This document shows, piece by piece, positions 56,242-64,000 of a stretch of 64,000 bases of DNA; position 1 is the stretch's first letter; the number at the start of each line of letters is the position of its first letter. The stretch comes from Nitrososphaeraceae archaeon (GTDB taxonomy: Archaea > Thermoproteota > Nitrososphaeria > Nitrososphaerales > Nitrososphaeraceae). The stretch spans positions 339,712-403,711 of the forward strand of contig JALDRC010000003.1 in assembly GCA_031316115.1 (NCBI GenBank). Reading direction: 5' to 3'. A model generated the notes under the pieces. The model was not told the DNA's origin. It did not search any database and saw only the letters and a program-made list of their open reading frames with translations. Position numbers and translations under genes: made by a program.

Positions 56242-56442
56242 CCATTTATTTCTTTATTTTGGAAATAATATCCACTTTCAGATTGCTAAGCTATAAGACA
56301 TCATTGTAATTATTAATATACACTTGGTTATACTTTCTAGGATAGATAATAATTTCATTTGCAGAAATGAGTACCACTTTCTAGTAATTTGCTATGAAGT
56401 GTATACAAAATAGAATTGTAAACAAAATAGAATTTAATCTAT

Positions 56443-57345
56443 GAAAAAGAATGAGACGGAGATACACTATCTGATATCTGTACCAGGTATTAGATATCAA
56501 GAAAGACATAGAAGAAATGGAAGAACAGGAACCTAAAGTATGGAATAGAAGTTATACATGATAGAAGTAGAAAACCACATCATATAAAACGTGGAAAAGT
56601 AATAAAAGAGATAGAAGAAAATTACTGAATTTATGTATATCTAAAAGATTCAGATGTAATTATATCAAATGCAGATTAAAGAAATTCAGGTTAAAGCGTT
56701 TAAAGGAGATATCCCTTAGTATCAGAACTATACCAAATATTGAAAGGACATGGATGGAAGATCCATTTACGTCCAATACGAAATAAAAAAAGGAGAAAGG
56801 GTTTGCAATGGAAAAACCTAATCCAACGTTACAGATTTATACATTGTAACATTTTTATCTTGAAAATTCAAATAAAAAGAATTATTTTATCAATTGTGAA
56901 GATGACTGTTCAATAAATAAAAATATAAATTGAAAGGTCGGCAACAAAAAGAATCATAGAGGTTTTAGATGTACTAAGACCACATTGTAGAGCACGTTAA
57001 TCCTGAAATGGTAATGCATGATAATTGTAAACAGTTTAAATCCAAGATATTCAAACGCTTTTTGAAAAAGAACATGATAAAAGATAAACCAATTTCAAAA
57101 TGATATTCACAAATACAGGGAAAGATAGAACTATTTAACAATTAGTAAATAATGAGTTTGTATTGGTAGAAAATATCTCTGATGGAGAAGGTGACATGAA
57201 AATATACTCTATGACTGTAAAAGGAATACAATGAAGAGAACAAGGTGGTATAGATGGTCACGCATCATCTAAAGTGTTACTTATGAAAAGAAGATTAAAT
57301 AGTAATAATGGTAACAAGAAAATCAAGTATATAAAAAGTGTTACC
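56443..57345 (+). mobile_element. Decayed IS481-like element
   Basis: Fragments in several plus-strand frames assemble into a transposase: an N-terminal basic HTH-like part (RSRKPHHIKRGKVIKEIEEN), then LVSELYQILKGHGWKIHLRP and RKGLQWKNLIQRYR. Next comes an rve-type core ending DNCKQFKSKIFKRFLKK with YSQIQGKIELFNN, the DNG...GKIERFN-like signature of IS481/IS3-type integrases. Many stops and frameshifts; no terminal repeat identified. Confidence 0.6.
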
Positions 57346-57479
57346 CATTTGGGTAAATGAATCTGTTCCCTATCTATGTAATTACAACAAATCGTATAAC
57401 AAATTATGAAATAGTTAATTCTAAAAATAATTTAAAAAATAACTAATAAATAAATTCTATGAATTTTTAATTATTTATC
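57346..57479. other. Intergenic spacer, no gene
   Basis: AT-rich; lies between the IS481-like relic and the second MITE. The left MITE target duplication ends at 57479. Confidence 0.3.
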
Positions 57480-57620
57480 TGCTTTGTTGCACAACTATGA
57501 AAATCGATAATATGATATGGAATTTTGCCAGGAACAAATTGCAAATATAACTTCTCTCCTTTACTGTGGATGCATTTTTTTAGTCAAAATCTACGAAAAT
57601 CATAGTTGTGCAACAAAGCA
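57480..57620 (+). mobile_element. MITE-like element, 141 bp, identical to the 48.7-kb copy
   Basis: Inverted repeats GCTTTGTTGCACAACTATGA at 57481-57500 and inverted at 57600-57619, with an outer T/A pair and an 8-bp duplication TATTTATC (57472-57479 and 57621-57628). By letter comparison its 139-bp core equals the reverse complement of 48659-48797 with no difference. This one sits in intergenic DNA. Confidence 0.93.
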
Positions 57621-57841
57621 TATTTATCAATAAATGTATTTATAACTTCGATTAACTTATCTGTGAATAGAAACATAAGAGTATTCCTACTGTAACAAAA
57701 TTTTCTACTTGATCCATTATGTGTTTATTCTTGAATTTTTCTGAAAGTTGTTATTTAGCCCTATTTGTTTGATACTTGAATTTTATAAAATTAGGCACTA
57801 GCCTTCTTAATTCTGTATAACTAAAATATAAAAAAAGAATT

Positions 57842-59209
57842 TTGATCTCAGTGACAAAAAAAGTAATTATCATTGGTGCAGGTATTAGTGGATTGTGTAT
57901 TGGCGCAGTATTGGTAAATCATGGAATCAATGTAGAAATTTATGAAAAAATGTCAAAGGTTGGTGGTAGAACAGTATCTACTATTTTCAAAAATCATATA
58001 CTGGATAATGGTTTTCATATAATGCCTTTTTATAAAAAATCCGCGCTTTATCAAGTTCTTCAGTTATTGAATATTCATAATCTTTTAAAACTTTCCAAGG
58101 TATCAGATATATTCTTCTATCATGAAAAAGAGTTTTTTAAATATCCAAAAGGATTAATGGATTTTTTAACTTTATCTTTATTACCATTCAGAAATAGGTT
58201 TCAAGTTTTAAAGCTAATAATTCCGATGGCTTTTGCAACTCTAAAACAAAGTGAAAAAAAGGATCATATGCCACTAAGTGAACTTACTAAAAAATTAGAT
58301 AAAAGATCAAATTCCTTTTTTGATGCAATATGTATGTTAGCTTTTGCAGACACTCAAGAACATGTAGCTGTGGGTGAATTCATTCGTACAATAATAAAGG
58401 CTAATCCATTCAGAGGGGGTACAAGTGAATTTGGTTATCCATCTGAAGGAGGTTATGATACTATATCCAAACTATTAGCTCAATATATAACCTCATTTAC
58501 AGGATCAAAAATACTAGTAAATGGAATAGTTAAAAGAATAATAATAAAAGATGATAAAGCAATAGGGATTGAGAAAAGTAGTAACTCATTATCCTCAGAA
58601 ATTATAAAAGGCGATTGTGTTATAGTATCTTCGCCAGTATATTTAGCAATTCGTGACTTAATTGATCAAAACATTCTAGGCAAAAATTTTATCAAAAATG
58701 TAAATAGACTAAATAAAAGTACTTCAGTAATAGAAACCCATTATGGGTTATCAAAAAATATTGAAAAAAAACAAAGACAGATAGTATTTCCGACATCATC
58801 ATCGTCTACTGTGAAGGGAATTTTTTTCATATCAAATATTACTAGATCTGTTTCTCCCAAAGGAGAATATCTTTTATTGGCAGGAACACCAGTAACAAGA
58901 TCTGAAGCATATTCATCAAACTATAAATCAATAATTAAAGAAAAGATCAAAAAAGACATCAGTGAAATATATCCTAATTTTGAAAACTGTTTGATCTGGG
59001 AAAAAACAATGGCTTGGCAGATCGTAGAAAGTGTATCTAAAGAACCTGGGCTAGTTTGGAAACAAAAAATGCCTCATACGATAGACAACATTAAAGGGTT
59101 ATTTTTTGTAGGAGATTCAACTATAAGTTATGGAATTGGAACTGACGCAGCTGCTCATAGTGCTTTATTATGTTATCCAAAAGTTTTATCATTTTTAAAT
59201 AGTGATTGA
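57842..59209 (+). CDS. FAD-dependent desaturase/amine-oxidase-like protein
   Basis: A 455-residue flavoprotein of the phytoene-desaturase/protoporphyrinogen-oxidase superfamily. VIIIGAGISGLCIGAVLVNH (about 8-27) is the FAD-binding GxGxxG motif; EIYEKMSKVGGRTVST gives the acidic ribose ligand and the GGR pattern; HILDNGFHIMPF follows. The central domain is helical. Near the C-terminus, KGLFFVGDSTISYGIGTDAA is the second FAD motif (GD...GxGTD...A). It likely desaturates or isomerises an isoprenoid, such as a carotenoid or quinone, or oxidises an amine. Start is TTG 57842, 24 bp before the Rossmann strand; GTG 57851 is an alternative. No carotenoid genes are nearby. Confidence 0.85.
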   Translation: MISVTKKVIIIGAGISGLCIGAVLVNHGINVEIYEKMSKVGGRTVSTIFKNHILDNGFHIMPFYKKSALYQVLQLLNIHNLLKLSKVSDIFFYHEKEFFKYPKGLMDFLTLSLLPFRNRFQVLKLIIPMAFATLKQSEKKDHMPLSELTKKLDKRSNSFFDAICMLAFADTQEHVAVGEFIRTIIKANPFRGGTSEFGYPSEGGYDTISKLLAQYITSFTGSKILVNGIVKRIIIKDDKAIGIEKSSNSLSSEIIKGDCVIVSSPVYLAIRDLIDQNILGKNFIKNVNRLNKSTSVIETHYGLSKNIEKKQRQIVFPTSSSSTVKGIFFISNITRSVSPKGEYLLLAGTPVTRSEAYSSNYKSIIKEKIKKDISEIYPNFENCLIWEKTMAWQIVESVSKEPGLVWKQKMPHTIDNIKGLFFVGDSTISYGIGTDAAAHSALLCYPKVLSFLNSD

Positions 59210-59490
59210 AAAAAATTCTTAATCTTCTAAGACAGTATTCTTTTGTAAATTGTGATCTAATAGTAATCAAAAAAATATATAAAAACTAAATTACTCAAAT
59301 TTTTGTTCTGTTTTTAAATTTTTTGATTTATTTTTCTTTTTTATTTCCTATGAATCCAATTTTAGAACTAATATCACAATGTGTCCAATTTGATTAGAAC
59401 CCTTCTATAAAGTGGGACCGGATACCATTATGATTAACAATCAAATACAGATAATAATATATAATTACAAATTTTACAAATATAATATCA
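59210..59490. other. Intergenic between convergent genes
   Basis: AT-rich; no gene, hairpin or repeat recognised. Confidence 0.35.
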
Positions 59491-61074
59491 TTATTGAGGA
59501 ATTAAATTCAAATCTGAATTAGGTCTTACTCTGCCATTTGCATCTATTGCAGTATATAGAAAATGAAACTTGGTATCACTTTTATCCTGCTCAATTTTGA
59601 AATTTCCAAAATTAAATAGAGTACTTTCATTGTAAAGATATTTTGCATTGATGGTTGTATCAACTGGAATAGTTATATTATAAGTATTTGCATTAAGTGG
59701 TCCGTTGATTATTTCATAAAATGTAAAAGTATCTCCATCTTCGTCAAAGTCTTGAGTAACATTTACCGTCCCTGCAAAATGAACATCTCCAGCTATGAAT
59801 ATTACATTTTTTATATTATATTTATCTAAGAATTTTAGAAATTCATTTCTTTCCATAACAAAGGTTTCATTTGTTTTATTATTGGTCGCCCAGTTATCAC
59901 ACCCACCAAGCTTGGTTGGTCCATAAAAACAATTAGGTACTGTTATAGGAACTGGAGTTGAAACTATCTTCCATGTAGAACTAGATGATAATAATTTATT
60001 CTTCAGCCAATCAATTTGTTCTTTTCCATATAATGTTTTGTTATTTTCTCTTGTATCTGGTAAATTATTAAGGCTTCTATAAGAATGTGCGTCAAGTAGA
60101 TATAAATCTAAATTTTTACCCCAATTAAACGATCTATAAATCTGGTCTTTTTCAATTTGATTTCTTTCTATTGGTGAAAATTTAAAAAACAAATCTATTC
60201 CAACATTGACCAGATTAGGATAGTTGTTTCTATTTCTATCATATTGATAATCAGATATTGAATAATTTTCCCATTTTCCCCCATAATTATTTATTACTTC
60301 ATGATCATCAGATTGTGAGTAAAATGAAGTATTGCTAAGAAAGGTTTGCAAATATGGATCAGCCCTATTATATTTCCAATGTTCTAAGTAGGCCTCATTT
60401 AGTTGAGTTATATTTTCCCAGTTTATCTCTTTATCCATAATGCTTTTGAATTCTCCTTTAATATTTTTCCAAAAAGGATAATTTTTTACAGGAAAAGGAA
60501 ATTTAGGAATTAGAGGACATTTGTTATCTGCATAAATTTGATCGCCATTAAAAATAAAAAAATCTGGAGAAATATTATTCATTATAGAAAAGATTGGATA
60601 ACCTATTCCTTCTTGTCTGCAGAGAGTAGATCCACCTAAATCACCTGCCATGGTAAAATGAATATTATCCATCTGACCGTCATCAGGAGCTGTTTTAAAT
60701 TTTCCTATCACCGAGTTAGAACTTGATGAAGAGTTATTTGATTCAGTAAACCAAATTTGATAATAATATGTAGTACTATTAATTAAATTGGTTAGTTTAA
60801 TATGTCCTGTAAAAAAAGTAGATTCATTTACTGGTATTGACATGATCTGTGGATTTGATGAAAAGTCTTTATTATAATCATATTTTACATTCATTATAGA
60901 ATCTGTGTTGGACTTTGACCATATGATAGAACTATTCTTTGTAACATCTCCACTTGCAACACCATGAGTAATAAATAAATTTTTTTCTTCCTCAAAAGAT
61001 TTAGATATAGAATCAGAATAAAATAGAATAAAAAATATTAATAAAATTGATGAAAAGGAAAAATATTTAATCAT
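59491..61074 (-). CDS. Secreted PhoD-like alkaline phosphatase
   Basis: A 527-residue exported metallophosphatase. The signal peptide is FSFSSILLIFFILFYSDSIS. The fibronectin-like N-terminal region carries FITHGVASGDVTKNSSIIWS, the typical PhoD opening. The catalytic domain has FTMAGDLGGSTLCRQEGIGY, FFIFNGDQIYADNKC (metal-binding Asp/Asn) and SFYSQSDDHEVINNYGGKWE with the Asp-His pair, then FIAGDVHFAGTVNVTQD near 420 and YNITIPVDTTINAKYL. It releases phosphate from phosphodiesters or monoesters outside the cell with Ca/Fe-type metals. The gene has its own promoter and likely serves phosphate scavenging; regulation is not visible. Confidence 0.9.
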   Translation of the reverse strand: MIKYFSFSSILLIFFILFYSDSISKSFEEEKNLFITHGVASGDVTKNSSIIWSKSNTDSIMNVKYDYNKDFSSNPQIMSIPVNESTFFTGHIKLTNLINSTTYYYQIWFTESNNSSSSSNSVIGKFKTAPDDGQMDNIHFTMAGDLGGSTLCRQEGIGYPIFSIMNNISPDFFIFNGDQIYADNKCPLIPKFPFPVKNYPFWKNIKGEFKSIMDKEINWENITQLNEAYLEHWKYNRADPYLQTFLSNTSFYSQSDDHEVINNYGGKWENYSISDYQYDRNRNNYPNLVNVGIDLFFKFSPIERNQIEKDQIYRSFNWGKNLDLYLLDAHSYRSLNNLPDTRENNKTLYGKEQIDWLKNKLLSSSSTWKIVSTPVPITVPNCFYGPTKLGGCDNWATNNKTNETFVMERNEFLKFLDKYNIKNVIFIAGDVHFAGTVNVTQDFDEDGDTFTFYEIINGPLNANTYNITIPVDTTINAKYLYNESTLFNFGNFKIEQDKSDTKFHFLYTAIDANGRVRPNSDLNLIPQ

Positions 61075-61214
61075 TTTATTCTTTATTTAAATATCAAATA
61101 AAGAAGTAATTAAAATATGTTTTCAAAATAATGTCTTTTGGAAGTCAAAAAGATTAATACCGGTATTGATCAATTAAGATATATAATCTAAAATTACATG
61201 TTATACCAAAAATT

Positions 61215-61928
61215 GGCTTTTTCAATTTAAGATAAAATTCATATCTAGCAAAAAATCATGATCAATATTCATTGTTGTATCTTTGTACATGGAAACAAAG
61301 AATTGTATCCAGTTATATACATGCAATAGATTACATTCTTTTTCTTTGATAAAGGAATAATAGTCATCAAATGATTCAATTCTATCCTTCAAATACTGAT
61401 TTACTCTTTCCATCAAACTTTTTTCTATTGAAGAATGCAGATAGTGTTTTAATCCAATTATGTTATACGCTTCATCAACTATGTACCTCCATCTGCGTAA
61501 ACAATTTGTTTTCTATTTCGCAATTAATGATCTTATGAATTTTTCTCCAACAACCATTTCTCTCCTCTGGGATATAAATTGAAAACACAGCTCTATATGA
61601 TGGTTCAATACAGAACATCAACCAGAAATGTTAATTATCAATCTGTATAACATTTTAGCCTATGATAAAAACAGATACTCGTTTCCTTTTGTATCCATGA
61701 GAGGAACCAAACCTTCGTATCCCACTCCAAAAAGAACCGTAACTCTTCTTCTCATCGTTAAACATGATCAATTCCTTAAATGTATCATATAATCTTAAAA
61801 CAAGAAAATATAGGTAAAAAGTAGAGTGCTATAAATGAAATTGTCCTATTTCTTTCAGATATGATTTTATTCATATGATAAATCAAGGGTTCTTAGCTAT
61901 AGCTGTGTCTGCCTAAATTAATAGAGCC
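61215..61928 (-). mobile_element. IS6-type relic, both ends present
   Basis: The left end GGCTTTTTCAATTTAAG (61215) and the right end CCTAAATTAATAGAGCC (to 61928) still show the family repeats, 714 bp apart. The transposase (minus) is broken into short pieces. It is diverged more than the 52.8-kb copy and less than the 39.1-kb relic. Confidence 0.8.
61222..61872 (-). pseudogene. IS6 transposase, fragmented
   Basis: A 64-codon C-terminal piece (61416-61222) keeps MMERVNQYLKDRIESFDDYY, then HVYNWIQFFVSMYKD. Upstream fragments retain SSIEKSLME, the TDGGT-like region is damaged, and N-terminal codons near 61870 (MNKIISERN-like) are also recognisable. Stops and frameshifts make it inactive. Confidence 0.7.
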
Positions 61929-62071
61929 GATAATAGAATGTTCAGAGGAGATTTTGACATAGATACCTAATTCATCATTCGTGACACTTTTAGCTAACCC
62001 ATTGTAGTCATATTATGTGAACTGGAAGAGATATAATTATAATTATATACTAGTATAATAATCCTAAATAT

Positions 62072-62563
62072 GTGGAAAGAATTGGAATTCTTTTTATTAT
62101 ATCAGCCTCGTTAGTCCTTTCTATTGTCTCCTTTTCTTATATGAAACTTAATCTCGTTGATGCTCAATCGACAACCGCAACTGATACTCAGCAACTTATT
62201 AGAGATTTTGAACTTGCAAAAGAGACAATTCAAAACAAAATTAATATAAATTTTCAACAATTAATAAATGAAATTGAAACGCAACTAGATTTTAATTCTG
62301 TTGATTCTTATTTATCACAGGCCTCGCAATATCTCGTAAATGGAAAAGAGTCTGAAGCATTATCAGAATTAGAAAAGGCAAATAGCGAATTGAAAAATTC
62401 TAGTAGGACTATTATGAATGCTGGAGATGAATTTGTTTCAATTTCAAAAGATAATTCAACACTTATGACTCAAGGTACAAAAAATATTTTAGAACATTTT
62501 GGAACAATCCTGAAAGATTTGGGAACCAAAGTAGATAATACTATGATCCAACTAAATTCCTAA
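62072..62563 (+). CDS. Secreted helical hypothetical protein
   Basis: A 163-residue exported protein. The signal peptide is IGILFIISASLVLSIVSFSY with likely cleavage after VDAQS. The mature part is almost entirely helical: TQQLIRDFELAKETIQNKIN, FQQLINEIETQLDFNSVDSY, GKESEALSELEKANSELKNS, resembling a helical hairpin with a repeated heptad pattern. No cysteines. Start is GTG 62072. Family unknown; similar helical secreted proteins are frequent in Nitrosocosmicus-like genomes. Confidence 0.65.
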   Translation: MERIGILFIISASLVLSIVSFSYMKLNLVDAQSTTATDTQQLIRDFELAKETIQNKININFQQLINEIETQLDFNSVDSYLSQASQYLVNGKESEALSELEKANSELKNSSRTIMNAGDEFVSISKDNSTLMTQGTKNILEHFGTILKDLGTKVDNTMIQLNS

Positions 62564-63121
62564 TTTGGAAATAATTAGGGTATAACATGGATTCGATCCT
62601 GAAAAATAGTTTTTAAATCGCATCACATATACCCTCTAATGAAAATAAAATATAAATCAGATCAAAGATACGGAGAATGAACATTAGCAGTTGGTTTTTC
62701 TAATATGATTTTATCGATCGCTAGGCAGCTATATTTTTATTTATTTTTGATAAATGCTCTAATTTACAATAATAAATATGCTATTAAGAGAAATAATAAG
62801 ATCTGAATATAGAATCATTTCATCTAATAATGCTGCTAGCATTCTCATCAACAAACAGAAATGATATGGAAAAATAATAGATATCATAGGTATGAACTTG
62901 ACACCGAGAACGCTAATCAGTATTTAAGAAATGCCAATAGAAACTCATTTTTTTCATGGTATCTGAGATTTTAATAACAGAAAGCAAACGAAATTTAAAA
63001 CTTTTTGTCAATAAAACAAACAATATGCAAATTATTTTAGTGAATAGAGGTATAAAATCAGTTAAATCTTACCACATACATCAATCAATTTGAGTAACTA
63101 CAAAAAAGAGAATAGTTAGAT
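62564..63121. other. Intergenic between convergent genes, no gene seen
   Basis: AT-rich spacer with stops in all frames by eye; no RNA gene or repeat recognised. Confidence 0.4.
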
Positions 63122-63466
63122 CTATGGAGACACCAAAGCAGTATTAATAAAGTTTTCATATTTTTCTTTTGAAGATACTCCAATAGTTCTATCCACTTCG
63201 TTACCTTTTTTAAATAAAATTAAAGTAGGTATAGAATGAACACTGTACTTTCCAGCTATTTCGTGATTTTGATCAACATCCACTTTAAATACTCTTACTT
63301 TTCCTCCCAACGAATGTGCTAATTGCTCAACAATTGGAGATACCAATCTGCAAGGACCACACCATTGCGCCCAAAAATCAACTAATACTGGTATTTCAGA
63401 ATTTAAAACCAAAGTATTCCAATCCGATTTATTCAGCTCAACAATCTTTTTTAATTCGTTTGCCAT
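63122..63466 (-). CDS. trxA: Thioredoxin
   Basis: A 114-residue thioredoxin. FWAQWCGPCRLVSPIVEQLA (about residues 30-49) carries the redox motif WCGPC. YSVHSIPTLILFKKGNEV has the cis-Pro loop (SIPTL), and VFKVDVDQNHEIAGKY the conserved Asp strand. The fold is complete and the length standard. It acts in the cytoplasm as a disulphide reductant. The nearest upstream gene on the same strand is aIF1, about 140 bp away, so shared regulation is possible. Start is ATG 63466 (MANELKKIVEL). Confidence 0.95.
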   Translation of the reverse strand: MANELKKIVELNKSDWNTLVLNSEIPVLVDFWAQWCGPCRLVSPIVEQLAHSLGGKVRVFKVDVDQNHEIAGKYSVHSIPTLILFKKGNEVDRTIGVSSKEKYENFINTALVSP

Positions 63467-63601
63467 AGTTTTATATTATCATCTTTGACAGTTATAGACT
63501 AACATAGTATTATCTAGTCAAAAAACTAACTAAATATTTAAGTTTTAAAGTAAAAACTGGTCATAAATTCTATTTCTATATTTTTTTTGGTGAAAATAAC
63601 G

Positions 63602-63883
63602 TTATCTCGAAATATTTTTATCTTTAAGATATTCTTTTACATAATCTTTATGCTTTCCTTGTAAAACTATGAATCCGTTTTTAAAACATCCACCAGTTCC
63701 AATTTTTTTCTTTAGATCTTTTAAGATTTGTTTTGCTAAGTTTTTATCTCTTAAACCTTGAATAATTGTAACTGATTTATTTAATTTCTTTCTATCCAAA
63801 TACACAAAAATTTCTGATCTACCGCTATCCAACTCATTTAATGCGTAATCCATAGAATTCAGGTTTTCATGATATTCAACCAA
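63602..63883 (-). CDS. SUI1/aIF1 translation initiation factor
   Basis: A 93-residue protein with the SUI1/eIF1 fold. RKKLNKSVTIIQGLRD is the conserved SVTxIxG strand, NLAKQILKDLKKKIGTGGCF the helix plus the Gly-Gly turn (KKKxGTGG), and FIVLQGKHKDYVKEYLKDKN the strand-helix GxH...LK unit. It binds the small ribosomal subunit and monitors start-codon selection in archaea. The listed start is TTG 63883; ATG 63853 would give an 83-residue protein and is also reasonable. It is a housekeeping gene and anchors this end of the window as chromosomal. Confidence 0.88.
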   Translation of the reverse strand: MVEYHENLNSMDYALNELDSGRSEIFVYLDRKKLNKSVTIIQGLRDKNLAKQILKDLKKKIGTGGCFKNGFIVLQGKHKDYVKEYLKDKNISR

Positions 63884-64000
63884 TAATTTACTAATGCATT
63901 TAAACTATATATTGACTAGTTGTAATTTTTCCAGTCATAAGTTAATATTTGATAGTGGTTGTATTTATTCAATGTTTTACATAAAAATCCGGTTCTGTTA

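Noticed and set aside
1..64000. CRISPR array
   Set aside because: No regularly spaced direct repeats with unique spacers; the only tandem arrays are the coding repeats at 46.5-47.4 kb.

Overview
The window is very AT-rich (roughly 70% A+T by eye). It looks like a chromosome segment of an ammonia-oxidising-type archaeon (Thaumarchaeota/Nitrososphaerota), probably Nitrososphaerales near Nitrosocosmicus/Nitrososphaera. Supporting genes are an archaeal SUI1/aIF1 factor, a PAC2 proteasome-chaperone-like protein, an archaeal HTH_45-type winged helix protein, a DUF1059 protein, PsbP-like and cupredoxin secreted proteins, and remnants of a low-complexity secreted surface-protein family seen in this group. 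Genes have TATA-like promoters, some apparently leaderless, and TTG/GTG starts are common. The placement is inferred from gene content; no rRNA or tRNA gene was seen.

Layout. 1-4 kb: a PAC2 fragment at the left edge, IS6-type relics, a 37-aa basic protein and an IS5/IS4-like element with one amber stop. 4-12 kb: a stand-alone class III cyclase-like protein, a zinc alcohol dehydrogenase, a PsbP-like secreted protein, two flavin/F420-type split-barrel proteins, a radical SAM protein and a DUF1059 protein. 12-14 kb: an intact IS6-type element and a relic of an IS5/IS427-type element. 14-26 kb: secreted dienelactone hydrolase, SWIM-like zinc protein, winged helix regulator, an enlarged pyruvate-kinase-like protein, an MDR reductase, a membrane protein plus TetR regulator behind a perfect TetR-type palindrome, and a secreted cupredoxin. 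27-38 kb: a MEDS-like sensor with a twin palindromic operator, two paralogous winged-helix methyltransferases flanking a frameshifted surface-protein gene, a broken K+ channel, a 35-aa C2H2 zinc-finger microprotein and a small HExxH protein. 38-46 kb: more IS6 and IS5 elements, an SQR/NDH-2-like flavoprotein, a DICT-like protein and a cytochrome P450. 46-64 kb: a secreted protein with three tandem repeat arrays, a PH/SHOCT gene broken by a MITE, a class III aminotransferase with one UGA, a secreted DUF4350/GATase-like protein, an HtrA protease coupled to a micro-ORF, an IS481-like relic, a second identical MITE, an FAD desaturase-like enzyme, secreted PhoD, thioredoxin and aIF1.

Functionally this is an accessory region: redox enzymes, secreted proteins and small sensors lie among many mobile-element remnants and decaying genes. 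At least seven IS6-type copies of different ages, one intact IS6-type transposase, two IS5/IS427-type copies and a 141-bp MITE pair with clear 8-bp target duplications show continuing transposition. Several otherwise intact genes carry a single stop or frameshift, so decay here appears recent. All calls come from reading the sequence by eye; no database search was run.
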